This document shows, in pieces, positions 43,981 to 56,687 of a DNA stretch of 64,000 bases (position 1 is the stretch's first letter; each line of letters starts with the position of its first letter). The position numbers were made by a program, and so were the translations under genes. The notes below the pieces were generated by a model. That model was not told where the DNA came from and ran no database searches. It worked only from the letters and a program-made list of their open reading frames with translations. The DNA is from Marinobacter sp. F4218 (GTDB taxonomy: Bacteria > Pseudomonadota > Gammaproteobacteria > Pseudomonadales > Oleiphilaceae): assembly GCF_019443085.1 (NCBI RefSeq), contig NZ_JAHZIL010000003.1:1736001-1800000 (forward strand), written 5' to 3'.

Positions 43981-44115
43981 TTACGCGGACAGACGTGCGC
44001 GGCCTTTGGCACGACGACGGGACAGTACCTTGCGGCCGTTGGCGGTGGCCATACGGGCACGGAAACCGTGAACGCGCTTACGCTTCAGGACGCTTGGTTG
44101 AAACGTTCTTTTCAT
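43981..44115 (-). CDS. rpmH: 50S ribosomal protein L34
   Basis: The 44-residue L34 is clear ([20 protein letters not shown], then [12 protein letters not shown]). The frame is open further upstream to 44217, but this part lies in the 5' leader and overlaps the predicted promoter. First gene of the rpmH-rnpA-yidD-yidC-mnmE transcript and divergent from dnaA across the origin. Confidence 0.97.
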   Translation of the reverse strand: MKRTFQPSVLKRKRVHGFRARMATANGRKVLSRRRAKGRARLSA

Positions 44116-44188
44116 GGTGATGATCTCACAATTCGTAAGTTGGGAATTCGTAATTGGCTGGAAAATGTACAGCCAAAACAGGAGCGGC

Positions 44189-44217
44189 ATTCTATGCAAA
44201 TGCCGGAGGAAATTCAA
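44189..44217 (-). promoter_or_regulatory. Predicted rpmH promoter
   Basis: On the minus strand TTGAAT (44217-44212) and TAGAAT (44194-44189) are separated by 17 nt, giving a start near 44182 and a leader of about 67 nt before rpmH. It is placed at the edge of the origin region. Confidence 0.6.
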
Positions 44218-44273
44218 TGGTTATTGCTAGGAGCTTGTGCGGATTCGTCGCCCGATCCCTGGTGGCGAGCCAG

Positions 44274-44625
44274 TAATTATATCTATAGGTCTTTTTAGAA
44301 TTCTTTTTAAAGATTACTTATTACTGTTATTACTGAGGCTGTTTTCTGTGGATAATCCAAGAAAGGCTCTTTAAAGCAGGGAGTTATGGCATTGATAAGG
44401 GTTGTGACAAATACCAATGAGCCCTGTGGACGGGAACACTATGAATTGTGAATAAGTCGCCTGGGGAATTCGGAAGCCAGTTATCCACCGATTCGACCGG
44501 GGTTTCGCACAGGGTTAAGCGCAGGGTGTACACACAGGGGTGTGGGTAAGTTCAAAAGAAAAAAAATCTGTACACAAGCCTGTAGGTAAGTCTGTAACTT
44601 GCGGAAAAATAAATCATTTAATTTC
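44274..44625. other. Candidate oriC between rpmH and dnaA
   Basis: The 645 nt between rpmH and dnaA hold no gene apart from promoters. Two perfect DnaA boxes lie on the minus strand, at 44347-44355 (TTATCCACA) and 44447-44455 (TTATTCACA). One-mismatch boxes are TTATCCACC (44481-44489, plus) and TTACCCACA (44541-44549, minus). AT-rich tracts flank them at 44274-44336 and about 44565-44625. This is the arrangement of Pseudomonas-type chromosomal origins. The cluster also lies where DnaA could control its own gene. Confidence 0.85.
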
Positions 44626-44760
44626 CACAGGCTGTTCATGAAACCGGTTTTACCCTTTCACTGGTGGGACCGTCGGGTTAGAATCCGGAGTCACCTCTTT
44701 GGATTGGATGTCTCCTCATTCTGATCTGAGACATTTCTGGGTTATCGGGAGCAGGCTGTC

Positions 44761-46215
44761 GTGCCGAACAGTATGTGGCATCAATGTCTTGAAGTACTCC
44801 GGGATGAGTTTCCCGCACAACAGTTCAACACCTGGCTCAGGCCCCTTCAGTCCGATCATCGCGAAGGGCAGTTGATGCTGTTCGCACCTAACCGGTTCGT
44901 GATGGACTGGGTGAACGAGAAGTATTTGAGACGTATAGAAGAGGTGCTTAAAGACCTGAATGGAGGTCAAGCGCCCCGTGTAAACATGAAGGTCGGGTCT
45001 GCGCCCCGAGAAAGCGAACCCGTAACACGTTCGGAAGTGCCGGTAAGGGTTAATGGCGCGGTCCAGGAAGAAGCCGGCAGTCGGGTTACGGAGGAGGAGC
45101 AAGGGGTTGCGGTCAGTGTTGGCAACAACTCCGCGGTGCGTCCAAAATCCGCGAACGAGCGTCGGCCGGTGCAGGTCGAAGGCGATATCAAACATCAGAG
45201 CTTTCTGAACGAAGGGTTCACCTTTGAAACCTTTGTGGAAGGTAAATCCAACCAGTTGGCTCGGGCGGCGTCCATGCAGGTCGCGGAAAACCCGGGTGGT
45301 GCCTACAACCCGCTGTTTTTGTATGGCGGTGTGGGTCTGGGCAAGACTCACCTGATGCACGCGATCGGCAACGAGATCGTGCGCCGGAACCCCAGGGCCA
45401 AGGTGGCTTACCTGCGGTCGGAACGGTTCGTGGCGGACATGGTAAAGGCGCTCCAGCTGAATGCGATCAACGAGTTCAAACGGTACTATCGGTCGGTAGA
45501 TGCGTTGTTGATCGACGATATCCAGTTCTTCGCCCGGAAGGAGCGTTCACAGGAAGAATTTTTCCACACCTTCAACGCGCTGCTTGAGGGCGGGCAGCAG
45601 GTGATCGTCACCTGTGACCGGTTCCCGAAAGAAATTGTCGATATGGAGGAGCGGCTCAAGTCGCGGTTTGGCTGGGGCCTGACGGTGATGGTGGAACCAC
45701 CCGAGCTGGAGACGCGGGTAGCAATCCTGATGAAAAAGGCCGAGCAGGTGAACGTCAAACTCAGCAGTGAGGCGGCGTTTTTTATTGCCCAGAAAATCCG
45801 CTCGAACGTCCGTGAGCTTGAAGGCGCGTTGCGTCTGGTGATAGCGAATGCTCACTTCACCGGCTCTGAGATTACCCCGCCGTTTATCCGGGAAAGTCTG
45901 AAAGATCTGCTGGCGCTGCACGAGAAACAGGTAAGCATCGATAATATCCAGCGCACGGTTGCGGAGTACTACAAGATCAAGGTGGCGGATCTGTTGTCCA
46001 AGCGCCGGACCCGGACGGTGACCCGCCCCCGCCAGGTGGCGATGGCGCTGTCCAAGGAACTGACCAATCACAGTCTGCCGGAGATAGGCGACGCGTTTGG
46101 TGGCCGGGACCACACCACCGTGCTGCACGCGTGCAAGAAGATCGTGGAACTGCAGGAGACCGATCCGGGTATCCGCGAGGATTATCAGAACTTTATGAGA
46201 TTGCTAACCACCTGA
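44761..46215 (+). CDS. dnaA: Chromosomal replication initiator DnaA
   Basis: A 484-residue DnaA starting at GTG. Domain I is [20 protein letters not shown]; a variable linker (residues 85-145) follows. The AAA+ domain has Walker [18 protein letters not shown] and Walker [11 protein letters not shown]. The C-terminal DNA-binding domain carries the signature [14 protein letters not shown]. It opens the origin upstream of its own gene. A -10-like TAGAAT lies at 44679-44684 without a good -35. Confidence 0.98.
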   Translation: MPNSMWHQCLEVLRDEFPAQQFNTWLRPLQSDHREGQLMLFAPNRFVMDWVNEKYLRRIEEVLKDLNGGQAPRVNMKVGSAPRESEPVTRSEVPVRVNGAVQEEAGSRVTEEEQGVAVSVGNNSAVRPKSANERRPVQVEGDIKHQSFLNEGFTFETFVEGKSNQLARAASMQVAENPGGAYNPLFLYGGVGLGKTHLMHAIGNEIVRRNPRAKVAYLRSERFVADMVKALQLNAINEFKRYYRSVDALLIDDIQFFARKERSQEEFFHTFNALLEGGQQVIVTCDRFPKEIVDMEERLKSRFGWGLTVMVEPPELETRVAILMKKAEQVNVKLSSEAAFFIAQKIRSNVRELEGALRLVIANAHFTGSEITPPFIRESLKDLLALHEKQVSIDNIQRTVAEYYKIKVADLLSKRRTRTVTRPRQVAMALSKELTNHSLPEIGDAFGGRDHTTVLHACKKIVELQETDPGIREDYQNFMRLLTT

Positions 46216-46271
46216 TACCGGGCGGTAGCGCATAACATTCACCCTTCCAACCTAAAAGAATGCTGAGTGCC

Positions 46272-47375
46272 ATGAAACTGACGATCAGCCGTGAATCCCT
46301 GCTTACCCCACTGCAAAGCATTGCCGGCGTGGTGGAAAAGAAACAGACCATGCCCGTGCTGTCCAACGTGTTGCTGGTGGCGGAAGACAATACCCTGACC
46401 CTGACCGGGACCAATATGGAGGTTGAACTGGTGGGCCGGGTGACACCGGTGCACGTCGATCAGCCGGGGAAGATTACCGTGCCCGCGCGAAAGCTGTCGG
46501 ATATCTGTCGGGCGCTGGGTGAAGAAGCCCCCATAGAAATGGCGCTCGAAGGTGACCGATTGCACCTGCGCTGCGGCAAGAGTCATTTTACTCTGTCGAC
46601 GTTGCCGGCGGAGCATTTTCCGAACGTGGAAGACGAAGCGGAGAGTTTCCGGCTGGAATTGCCGCAAAAGGAACTGGGTCGGATGCTGGACGCAACCGCG
46701 TTTGCCATGGCCCAGCAGGACGTCCGTTACTATCTGAACGGGTTGTTGCTGGAAGTCGACCAGGGCCATGTCCGTACCGTGGCGACCGACGGCCACCGCC
46801 TGGCCATGGCCCATCTGGAACTTCCGACCGGCTGCCCCGATCCACGTCAGGTAATTGTGCCGCGCAAAGGCGTGCTGGAACTGGCCCGGTTGCTGGATGA
46901 CGTGGAAACCCCGGTGACCCTGGTGATCGGCGACAACCACCTGCGTGCAACAGTCGGTGCCTACACCTTTACCTCCAAGCTGATCGAGGGCAAGTTCCCG
47001 GACTATAACCGCGTTATTCCTCGGGGCGGCGACAAGATCGTTATTGCGGACCGGGCCACCCTGAAAAACACGTTGCAGCGGGCGGGCATTCTTTCTCACG
47101 AGAACATTCGGGGCGTGCGATTGAACCTGGCGTCGAACGAGCTTCAGGTGTTTGCCAACAATCCGGATCAGGAACAGGCCGAAGACGCGCTGCCGGTGGA
47201 CTATCAGGGCGAATCCCTCCAGATCGGGTTTAATGTAGGCTATCTGGTGGATGTCATGAACGCACTGGATGACGATCAGGTGAAGATCACCCTGTCGAAC
47301 CCGAACAGCAGTGCCTTGATTGAATCCCAGACCGATAATCGCTGCTTGTATGTGGTTATGCCAATGAGGCTATAG
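46272..47375 (+). CDS. dnaN: DNA polymerase III beta sliding clamp
   Basis: A 367-residue clamp from the ATG at 46272 (MKLTISRESLLTPLQSIAGV); a start 12 nt upstream is in frame but gives an unusual N-terminus. It has three clamp domains and the typical C-terminal end (CLYVVMPMRL) that lines the partner-binding pocket. It tethers the polymerase to DNA. It follows dnaA by 56 nt and precedes an unexpected kinase-like gene by 10 nt. Confidence 0.97.
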   Translation: MKLTISRESLLTPLQSIAGVVEKKQTMPVLSNVLLVAEDNTLTLTGTNMEVELVGRVTPVHVDQPGKITVPARKLSDICRALGEEAPIEMALEGDRLHLRCGKSHFTLSTLPAEHFPNVEDEAESFRLELPQKELGRMLDATAFAMAQQDVRYYLNGLLLEVDQGHVRTVATDGHRLAMAHLELPTGCPDPRQVIVPRKGVLELARLLDDVETPVTLVIGDNHLRATVGAYTFTSKLIEGKFPDYNRVIPRGGDKIVIADRATLKNTLQRAGILSHENIRGVRLNLASNELQVFANNPDQEQAEDALPVDYQGESLQIGFNVGYLVDVMNALDDDQVKITLSNPNSSALIESQTDNRCLYVVMPMRL

Positions 47376-47385
47376 GAGGAAAAAC

Positions 47386-48657
47386 ATGGGCACCGTTACG
47401 AACGGAATCAAAGGCGCATTCAGAATCGGACAGACCCTGTCCGTGTTGGGGCGCACAGGTGTCAACTGGGTTCGGGGTGACCGGCCCCCGACCCCCCGGT
47501 TGCTGCGGCAAACCTTTGAATCGCTTGGCGCAACCTACATCAAACTGGGCCAGTTCATCGCCAGTTCCCCCACGTTTTTCCCGAAAGAGTACGTGGAAGA
47601 GTTCCAGTATTGCTTGGATAAAACCCCGAACCTGCCTTTCGGTGTGATCAAAAAAATTATTCGCGACGAATTGGGCCGGCCGCTGGATCAGGTGTACTCG
47701 GACATTGATCCGGTTGCTCTGGCGTCAGCCTCGATCGCCCAGGTGCATGCGGCACGTCTGGTTACCGGCGAGGACGTGGTGATCAAGGTGCAGAAACCGG
47801 GGGTGGAAAACATCCTGCTGACCGACCTGAATTTCCTGTATCTGTCGGCCCGGATTCTGGAAACCCTGGCTCCCAAATTGTCCTGGACTTCCCTCTCCGG
47901 CATCGTGGAGGAAATCCAGCGCACCATGATGGAGGAATGCGACTTCATCAAGGAAGCGAATAACCTGAAGGTGTTCCGGAATTTCCTGCACGATTCCCAC
48001 AACGACGATGCAACCGTACCGCTGGTGTACGAGCATTGCAGCACCCGGCGGATCCTGACGATGGAGCGTTTCCACGGTGTCCCGCTGACGGATCTGGAGA
48101 GCATTCGCGGGTATGCCCGTGACCCGGAGCGGACGTTGATCACGGCCATGAACACCTGGTTTGCCAGTCTCACCCAGTGTGAGTTCTTCCATGCCGATGT
48201 GCACGCGGGCAATTTGATGGTGCTCAAGGACGGTCGGATCGGTTTTATCGATTTCGGGATTGTCGGTCGGATTAAACCGGATACGTGGCAGGCCGTGAGT
48301 GATTTCATTTCGGCCGTGATGGTGGGCAATTTCGAAGGCATGGCGGATGCCATGATTCGCATCGGGGTTACCCACCAGACCGTTCAGGTTGATCAACTGG
48401 CGGGTGATCTTCGTCGGTTGTATCAACAGATGGACAAGATGGTGCCGGACGAAATCCCCTACGAGGCGGACCAGGCAGAAGACGACGTCAATCACATTCT
48501 TATGGACATGGTGAAGATTGGTGAAAGCCACGGCCTTCATTTTCCGCGGGAATTTGCCTTGCTGCTGAAACAGTTCCTGTACTTTGACCGCTACGTGCAC
48601 ATCCTTGCGCCGGAAATGGACGTGTTCATGGACGAGCGCCTGAATATGCTTCACTGA
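47386..48657 (+). CDS. ABC1/UbiB-family atypical kinase-like protein
   Basis: A 423-residue member of the ABC1/ADCK/UbiB family. It has KLGQ (KxGQ motif, residues 53-56), the Ala-rich nucleotide loop ALASASIAQVHAA, the lysine in VVIKVQKPG, the catalytic loop FFHADVHAGNLMV and the metal site FIDFGIVG. No C-terminal membrane helices like those of UbiB are evident, so it is not assigned as ubiB itself. Family members support isoprenoid-quinone or lipid metabolism; a role here is unknown. It sits 10 nt after dnaN with an AGGAGG site and ends before a strong terminator, so it is transcribed with dnaA-dnaN. Confidence 0.85.
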   Translation: MGTVTNGIKGAFRIGQTLSVLGRTGVNWVRGDRPPTPRLLRQTFESLGATYIKLGQFIASSPTFFPKEYVEEFQYCLDKTPNLPFGVIKKIIRDELGRPLDQVYSDIDPVALASASIAQVHAARLVTGEDVVIKVQKPGVENILLTDLNFLYLSARILETLAPKLSWTSLSGIVEEIQRTMMEECDFIKEANNLKVFRNFLHDSHNDDATVPLVYEHCSTRRILTMERFHGVPLTDLESIRGYARDPERTLITAMNTWFASLTQCEFFHADVHAGNLMVLKDGRIGFIDFGIVGRIKPDTWQAVSDFISAVMVGNFEGMADAMIRIGVTHQTVQVDQLAGDLRRLYQQMDKMVPDEIPYEADQAEDDVNHILMDMVKIGESHGLHFPREFALLLKQFLYFDRYVHILAPEMDVFMDERLNMLH

Positions 48658-48696
48658 GTGATGCCTCGCCTTCCGGGGCGTGCTTTTGTACACTAG

Positions 48697-48731
48697 GGCA
48701 GCGTTGCACCAAGGGTAACGCTGCCTTTTTT
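48697..48731 (+). terminator. Strong intrinsic terminator before recF
   Basis: GGCAGCGTT (48697-48705) and AACGCTGCC (48717-48725) form a 9-bp GC-rich stem followed by six T residues, 40 nt after the kinase-like gene. It should end the dnaA-dnaN transcript, so recF-gyrB need their own promoter or read-through. Confidence 0.85.
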
Positions 48732-48780
48732 GTGGGCGCTTGAAAATATCCCCCACCCTTCCTTTCGAGTTCCCGTTTCT

Positions 48781-52403
<3,623 letters not shown>

Positions 52404-52430
52404 CTCCCCGGCTGAACCAGCCATAAAAAA

Positions 52431-52467
52431 AGCGGCGCAGGACATTCATCCTCGCCGCTTTTTTTTT
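52431..52467. terminator. Bidirectional terminator after gyrB
   Basis: AGCGGCG (52431-52437) pairs with CGCCGCT (52453-52459), extended inward by AGGA/TCCT past one bulge. Nine T residues follow on the plus strand and seven A residues precede it, so it can stop gyrB and also transcripts from the convergent membrane protein gene. Confidence 0.9.
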
Positions 52468-52508
52468 GCTCGGCCCTTGGTGTATTGAAAGTCCGATTCC
52501 GGGGGCGG

Positions 52509-53270
52509 TCAGCCCCCGGTTTGCTTGCCCGAGTTCCGCTTCTGCTTTTCTTTTTCCGCCAGATGAGGCGCCATGACTTCTTCCAGGGTATAGCCGGTCA
52601 ACCGCCGGATGGTTCGCCAGAGGTAGTAGAAGATCAGCATCATCATAATCATCGACGGGATCGCGATCATCGGGTAGCTCACGAGCGTCATCCGGCCGAG
52701 TTCCTCGTTGAACGCTTCGGTCCCGGAGGGGCTGGTCACAATCCAGCGGGCAATCACATAGTTCATGATCGAGGAGAACAGGAAGGTACCGGCAAAAAAG
52801 TAGCTGGCCTTGAGCAGGCGCGCCTCGAACTCGTCAACCCTGCCCTTTTCCTCCAGTGACTCGTGGATCTTGTGCACATCCAGCACGTTGGGGTTGTAGA
52901 GCAGGGTTCGCACCAGCGGGTACCTGGTGCGGGTCGAGATCAGCACCGCCAGGCCAATGACCGCCGGCACCGCCGCCTCCTTGATCGCGAGCCAGCCCGC
53001 ATCGAGTTCCAGCAGGCCGATGCCCCCGGTCAGGCCCACGCTGATCAGACCGAGCACCGCAATGAAGTTCTTCTTGCGGTAACGGACCAGCTCGAACAAG
53101 CCCCAGCCGAGGGGAAATGCCAGCCCGATAATCAGGGCGTTGACACTGCCAAGGTGCTCGTCGCCGCTGAATTTCATCAGGATTACGGAGGGAATCACAA
53201 TGCTGACCAGCAAGTCGACCCACGGACGGGGCTTGTGGTCAGGGTGCGTCGGGGTAGTCGGAGAAGTCAT
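52509..53270 (-). CDS. VC0807-like integral membrane protein
   Basis: A 253-residue protein with about six hydrophobic segments, a short polar N-terminus and a basic C-terminal tail (EKEKQKRNSGKQTGG). The pattern PWVDLLVSIVIPSVILMKFS and the segment RLLKASYFFAGTFLFSSIMN resemble the VC0807 family, which has no assigned function. It is convergent with gyrB and follows the gabT terminator on the same strand. No transport or catalytic motif is visible. Confidence 0.65.
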   Translation of the reverse strand: MTSPTTPTHPDHKPRPWVDLLVSIVIPSVILMKFSGDEHLGSVNALIIGLAFPLGWGLFELVRYRKKNFIAVLGLISVGLTGGIGLLELDAGWLAIKEAAVPAVIGLAVLISTRTRYPLVRTLLYNPNVLDVHKIHESLEEKGRVDEFEARLLKASYFFAGTFLFSSIMNYVIARWIVTSPSGTEAFNEELGRMTLVSYPMIAIPSMIMMMLIFYYLWRTIRRLTGYTLEEVMAPHLAEKEKQKRNSGKQTGG

Positions 53271-53368
53271 AAATCAGCCTGGTTGATGAACTGCCGCAGG
53301 TCCGAACGTGCTGCTTGGAACGGGGTATGCCGGCAGTATACGACAATTCGGAGGGCTTCCGAAGGCAT

Positions 53369-53399
53369 AAAAAAACCGGACCCAGGGGGTCCGGTTTTT
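53369..53399. terminator. Terminator after gabT
   Basis: CCGGACCC (53376-53383) and GGGTCCGG (53387-53394) with a 3-nt loop are flanked by seven A residues and five T residues, giving T-runs on both strands. On the minus strand it lies 27 nt after the gabT stop. Confidence 0.9.
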
Positions 53400-53425
53400 A
53401 TCAGGTCTGCTGGGCAGGGCCCGGC

Positions 53426-54703
53426 TCAGGCGCCTACTTCTTTCAGGCTTTCCTCAACAATCGCCAGACCTTCTTCCAGCACCGCATCTTCGATGGTGAC
53501 CGGCATCAGGAAACGCAGGGTGTTGCCATACATACCGCAGCTCAGCAGGATCAGCCCTTTTTCCTTGGCCTTTTTGGTGACCGCCGCCGCCAGTTCGGGT
53601 TTGGGGATCCGGCTGTCCTTGCTTTCCACCAGCTCGAATGCCGCCATCGGGCCGAGGTTTCGGACGTTGTCCACATGCTCGAATTGCTCCTGCCACTGGC
53701 TAAACCGTTGCTGGAGTTTGTCGCCAAGACGCTGGGCCTTGCCCAGGATGTCTTCTTCCTCGAACACCTCGAACACAGCCAGGGCCGCGGCGCAGGCCGT
53801 CGGGCTACCGGTGTAGGTGCCGCCCAGGGAGTTGGGGCCGGACGCGTCCATATGCTTGTCAGTGCCGACAATGGCCGAGACCGGCATGCCGTCGGCCATG
53901 CTCTTCGCCATGGTCATCATGTCTGGCTCGACGCCACTATGTTCGATGGCAAACATCTTCCCGGTTCTGCCAAAGCCGCTCTGGACCTCGTCCACGATCA
54001 TAAGGATCCCGTTCTCGTCGCAGATCTTGCGGATTTCCTTCAGGAAGCTGGCGGGTGCGGCGTAGAAACCGCCCTCGCCCAGGACCGGCTCGATGACGAT
54101 GGCGGCGGTGTCCTTGCCCGGGGAATCGGCTTTCATGGCCATCTTCAGGCCACGGAGCGCTTCATCCTCGCTGACGCCGTGATACGGAACCGGATAGGGC
54201 GCACGAAACACCGTACCTGGCATCGGACCGAAATCCGTCTGGTAGGGCGCCGCCTTGCCGTTCATGGCCATGGTGTAGAAGGTCCGGCCATGGTAACCGC
54301 CGTCAAAACAGATCACGTTGGTACGGCCGGTGGCGGCGCGGGCGATCTTGATCGCGTTTTCCAGAGCCTCGGCACCGGAATTGGCGAGCATCACCTTGGC
54401 GTGACCACGCACCGGCACCACACCGCTGAGCTTCTCTGCCAGCTTGACGTAACCCTCATAGGGCATGACCGTCTGGCAGGTGTGCATCAGCTTGTCCAGC
54501 TGTGCCTTCACGGCTTCCACCACCTTTGGGTGGCGATGGCCGATGTTGAGTACACCGATGCCACCGGCAAAATCGATCATCCGCTTGCCATCCGCATCCC
54601 AGAGTTCTGCGTTGGTTGCGTGATCGGCAAACTGTTCATTGGGACTTGCTGCGCCCGCTGCAACATAGCGTTCTTTGAGTGCCTGCAATTCTTTATTGCT
54701 CAC
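53426..54703 (-). CDS. gabT: 4-aminobutyrate aminotransferase
   Basis: A 425-residue class III PLP aminotransferase with the GTG-type N-terminal region (DFAGGIGVLNIGHRHPKVVE), the cofactor pocket NSGAEALENAIKIAR, the DEVQSGFGRTGKMFAIEHSG segment and the Schiff-base Lys in TMAKSMADGMP. It transfers the amino group of GABA, and often 5-aminovalerate, to 2-oxoglutarate. No gabD or GABA transporter is adjacent. A role on another omega-amino acid is possible. Confidence 0.88.
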   Translation of the reverse strand: MSNKELQALKERYVAAGAASPNEQFADHATNAELWDADGKRMIDFAGGIGVLNIGHRHPKVVEAVKAQLDKLMHTCQTVMPYEGYVKLAEKLSGVVPVRGHAKVMLANSGAEALENAIKIARAATGRTNVICFDGGYHGRTFYTMAMNGKAAPYQTDFGPMPGTVFRAPYPVPYHGVSEDEALRGLKMAMKADSPGKDTAAIVIEPVLGEGGFYAAPASFLKEIRKICDENGILMIVDEVQSGFGRTGKMFAIEHSGVEPDMMTMAKSMADGMPVSAIVGTDKHMDASGPNSLGGTYTGSPTACAAALAVFEVFEEEDILGKAQRLGDKLQQRFSQWQEQFEHVDNVRNLGPMAAFELVESKDSRIPKPELAAAVTKKAKEKGLILLSCGMYGNTLRFLMPVTIEDAVLEEGLAIVEESLKEVGA

Positions 54704-54795
54704 TTTGCCTTCTCCCTGAGTTCAGGTTCGAATCGTTCATTAAACAGTGTAAGGAGTACGGGCTGGAACCACAAACCGACCAACGTGGAGGTTGC

Positions 54796-56586
54796 TCAGG
54801 CTGAGGTCGCCTCGTCCCGGAATTGCAGCTTCGCCAGGCGCCGGTAGAGGTCGTTTGTCTGCATCAGCTCCTCGTGGCTGCCGACGGCCAGCAGCCGGCC
54901 CTGGTCGAGAACCGCAATCCGGTCGGCATCCCTTACCGTGGCCAGCCGGTGGGCTATCACCAGCGTGGTGCGACCTGCCGTTAACGCCGGCATGGCCCTT
55001 TGGATCAGGTGCTCACTCTCTGCATCCAGGGCGCTGGTGGCCTCATCCAGTAGCAGTATAGGCGCATTGGCCAGAAGCGCACGGGCAATCGCCAGCCGCT
55101 GCTTCTGGCCCCCTGACAACCCCAGACCCGCGTCCCCAAGCCGGGTGTCATACCCGAGGGGGAGGGCCCTAATGAATTCGTGGGCGTGGGCCACCCGGGC
55201 GGCCTGCATCACGTCTTCGAGACTGGCGTCGGGGCGTGCGTAGCGAATGTTGTCGGCCACTGTGCCATGGAACAGCGCGGGGTTTTGGGGAACCAGCGCA
55301 AAGCACCGGCGCAGGTCCGCCAACGACCAGGTACTGGTATCCACACCATCAATCAGAATGCGGCCCTGGTCGGGTTGGTAGAAGTGCAGCAAAAGGTCGA
55401 ACAGGGTGGATTTGCCGGCGCCGGAGGGGCCCACCAACGCCAGGGTTTCCCCGGCTTCGACGGTCAATGAGAAATCCACCAGTGCCGGCAGTGCCTGACG
55501 CCCGGGATAATGCATGGTCAGTTCTTCGATTGCGATGGCGCCGTTCACCCGGTCGGGCAGGCTGCCGCCGCCTGTTGCTCGGCCGGCGAAGGCGGGCTCG
55601 GTTCTGAGCAGTTCGAATAGGCGTGCGGCGGAGCCGGCCGCACGCTGCAGTTCGCCGATCACCTCGCTGATGGCCCCGGCGGCAACACCGACCAGCAGGC
55701 TGTAGAACACGAATGCGGCCAGCTCGCCCGGCGAAATCCGGCCGTGAATCACGTCCAGGCCCCCGATCCAGAGCACGACGCCAACGGCACCCATCACCAG
55801 CGAGATCGCCAAGGTGGTCAGCCAGGCCCGCTGGCGGATGCGTTCCCGGGCAATGGCGAAGGCCTTCTCCGAGACCTCGGCGAAAAACCGCCGGTCGTGG
55901 GGCTGATGGTTAAAGGCCTGCACGGTCTTTATCTGGGTCAGGTTCTCACCCACATAGCTGCCCACATCGGCGACCCGATCCTGACTCAGGCGCGCCAGCT
56001 GTCGTACCCGCCGGCCGAAAAACAGGATTGGGGCAATCACCAGGGGAAAACCCAGCAGGATAATGCTGGCCAGTTTGGCGTTGGTAACAAACAGCAGGAT
56101 CAGGCCCCCTGCGAGCATCAGCGCGTTGCGCAGGGCGATGGAGACGGTGGAGCCAATCACCGATTGCAGCACCGTGGTGTCGGCGGTGAACCGGGACTGG
56201 ATTTCCAGGGCCCGGTTCTGTTCGAAAAATCCCGGGTGCAGGTCGATGAGGTGGTTAAAGACCTTCTTGCGGATGTCTGCCACCACCCGTTCCCCGATCC
56301 AGGACACCAGGTAGAAGCGGGCGAACGAGCCGAAGGCGAGCCCGAGCACCAGCACAAAAAACAGGCCAATGGCGCGGGCCAGCATGGCCGGCGATTCGGT
56401 CGCCAGCCCCTGGTCCACCAGGATTCGCAGCCCCTGCCCCAGACCCAGCGTGATACCAGCCGTGAGCACCAGAGCCACCAGGGCTCCGGCCACGGCCTTG
56501 CGATACGGGCCGATGAATTCGATTACCAGCTTCAGGGCCTGGCGATGACGGGTGTTGATGATCTGCCTCCTGGGTTCAACGTACAT
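54796..56586 (-). CDS. ABC half-transporter, MsbA-like ABCB family
   Basis: A 596-residue half-transporter: six membrane helices (residues 20-310) fused to an ATPase with Walker A GPSGAGKSTLFDLLL, signature LSGGQKQRLAIARAL and Walker B ILLLDEATSALDAE, with the switch His in VIAHRLATVRDAD. Acting as a homodimer it should export a lipid or drug-like molecule. It is not assigned as MsbA because no lipid A genes are nearby. It is divergent from the ATM1-type gene at 56688, 101 nt away, where shared regulation is possible. Confidence 0.87.
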   Translation of the reverse strand: MYVEPRRQIINTRHRQALKLVIEFIGPYRKAVAGALVALVLTAGITLGLGQGLRILVDQGLATESPAMLARAIGLFFVLVLGLAFGSFARFYLVSWIGERVVADIRKKVFNHLIDLHPGFFEQNRALEIQSRFTADTTVLQSVIGSTVSIALRNALMLAGGLILLFVTNAKLASIILLGFPLVIAPILFFGRRVRQLARLSQDRVADVGSYVGENLTQIKTVQAFNHQPHDRRFFAEVSEKAFAIARERIRQRAWLTTLAISLVMGAVGVVLWIGGLDVIHGRISPGELAAFVFYSLLVGVAAGAISEVIGELQRAAGSAARLFELLRTEPAFAGRATGGGSLPDRVNGAIAIEELTMHYPGRQALPALVDFSLTVEAGETLALVGPSGAGKSTLFDLLLHFYQPDQGRILIDGVDTSTWSLADLRRCFALVPQNPALFHGTVADNIRYARPDASLEDVMQAARVAHAHEFIRALPLGYDTRLGDAGLGLSGGQKQRLAIARALLANAPILLLDEATSALDAESEHLIQRAMPALTAGRTTLVIAHRLATVRDADRIAVLDQGRLLAVGSHEELMQTNDLYRRLAKLQFRDEATSA

Positions 56587-56687
56587 TCCGCCTCAACGAA
56601 CCGGGCGGGTATTGCGGTACACTCTACTGCCGACGTTCATCATACGGCCCCTGCCGTTGCTTTGCCCTGTCAGACAAGGAATTTTCT

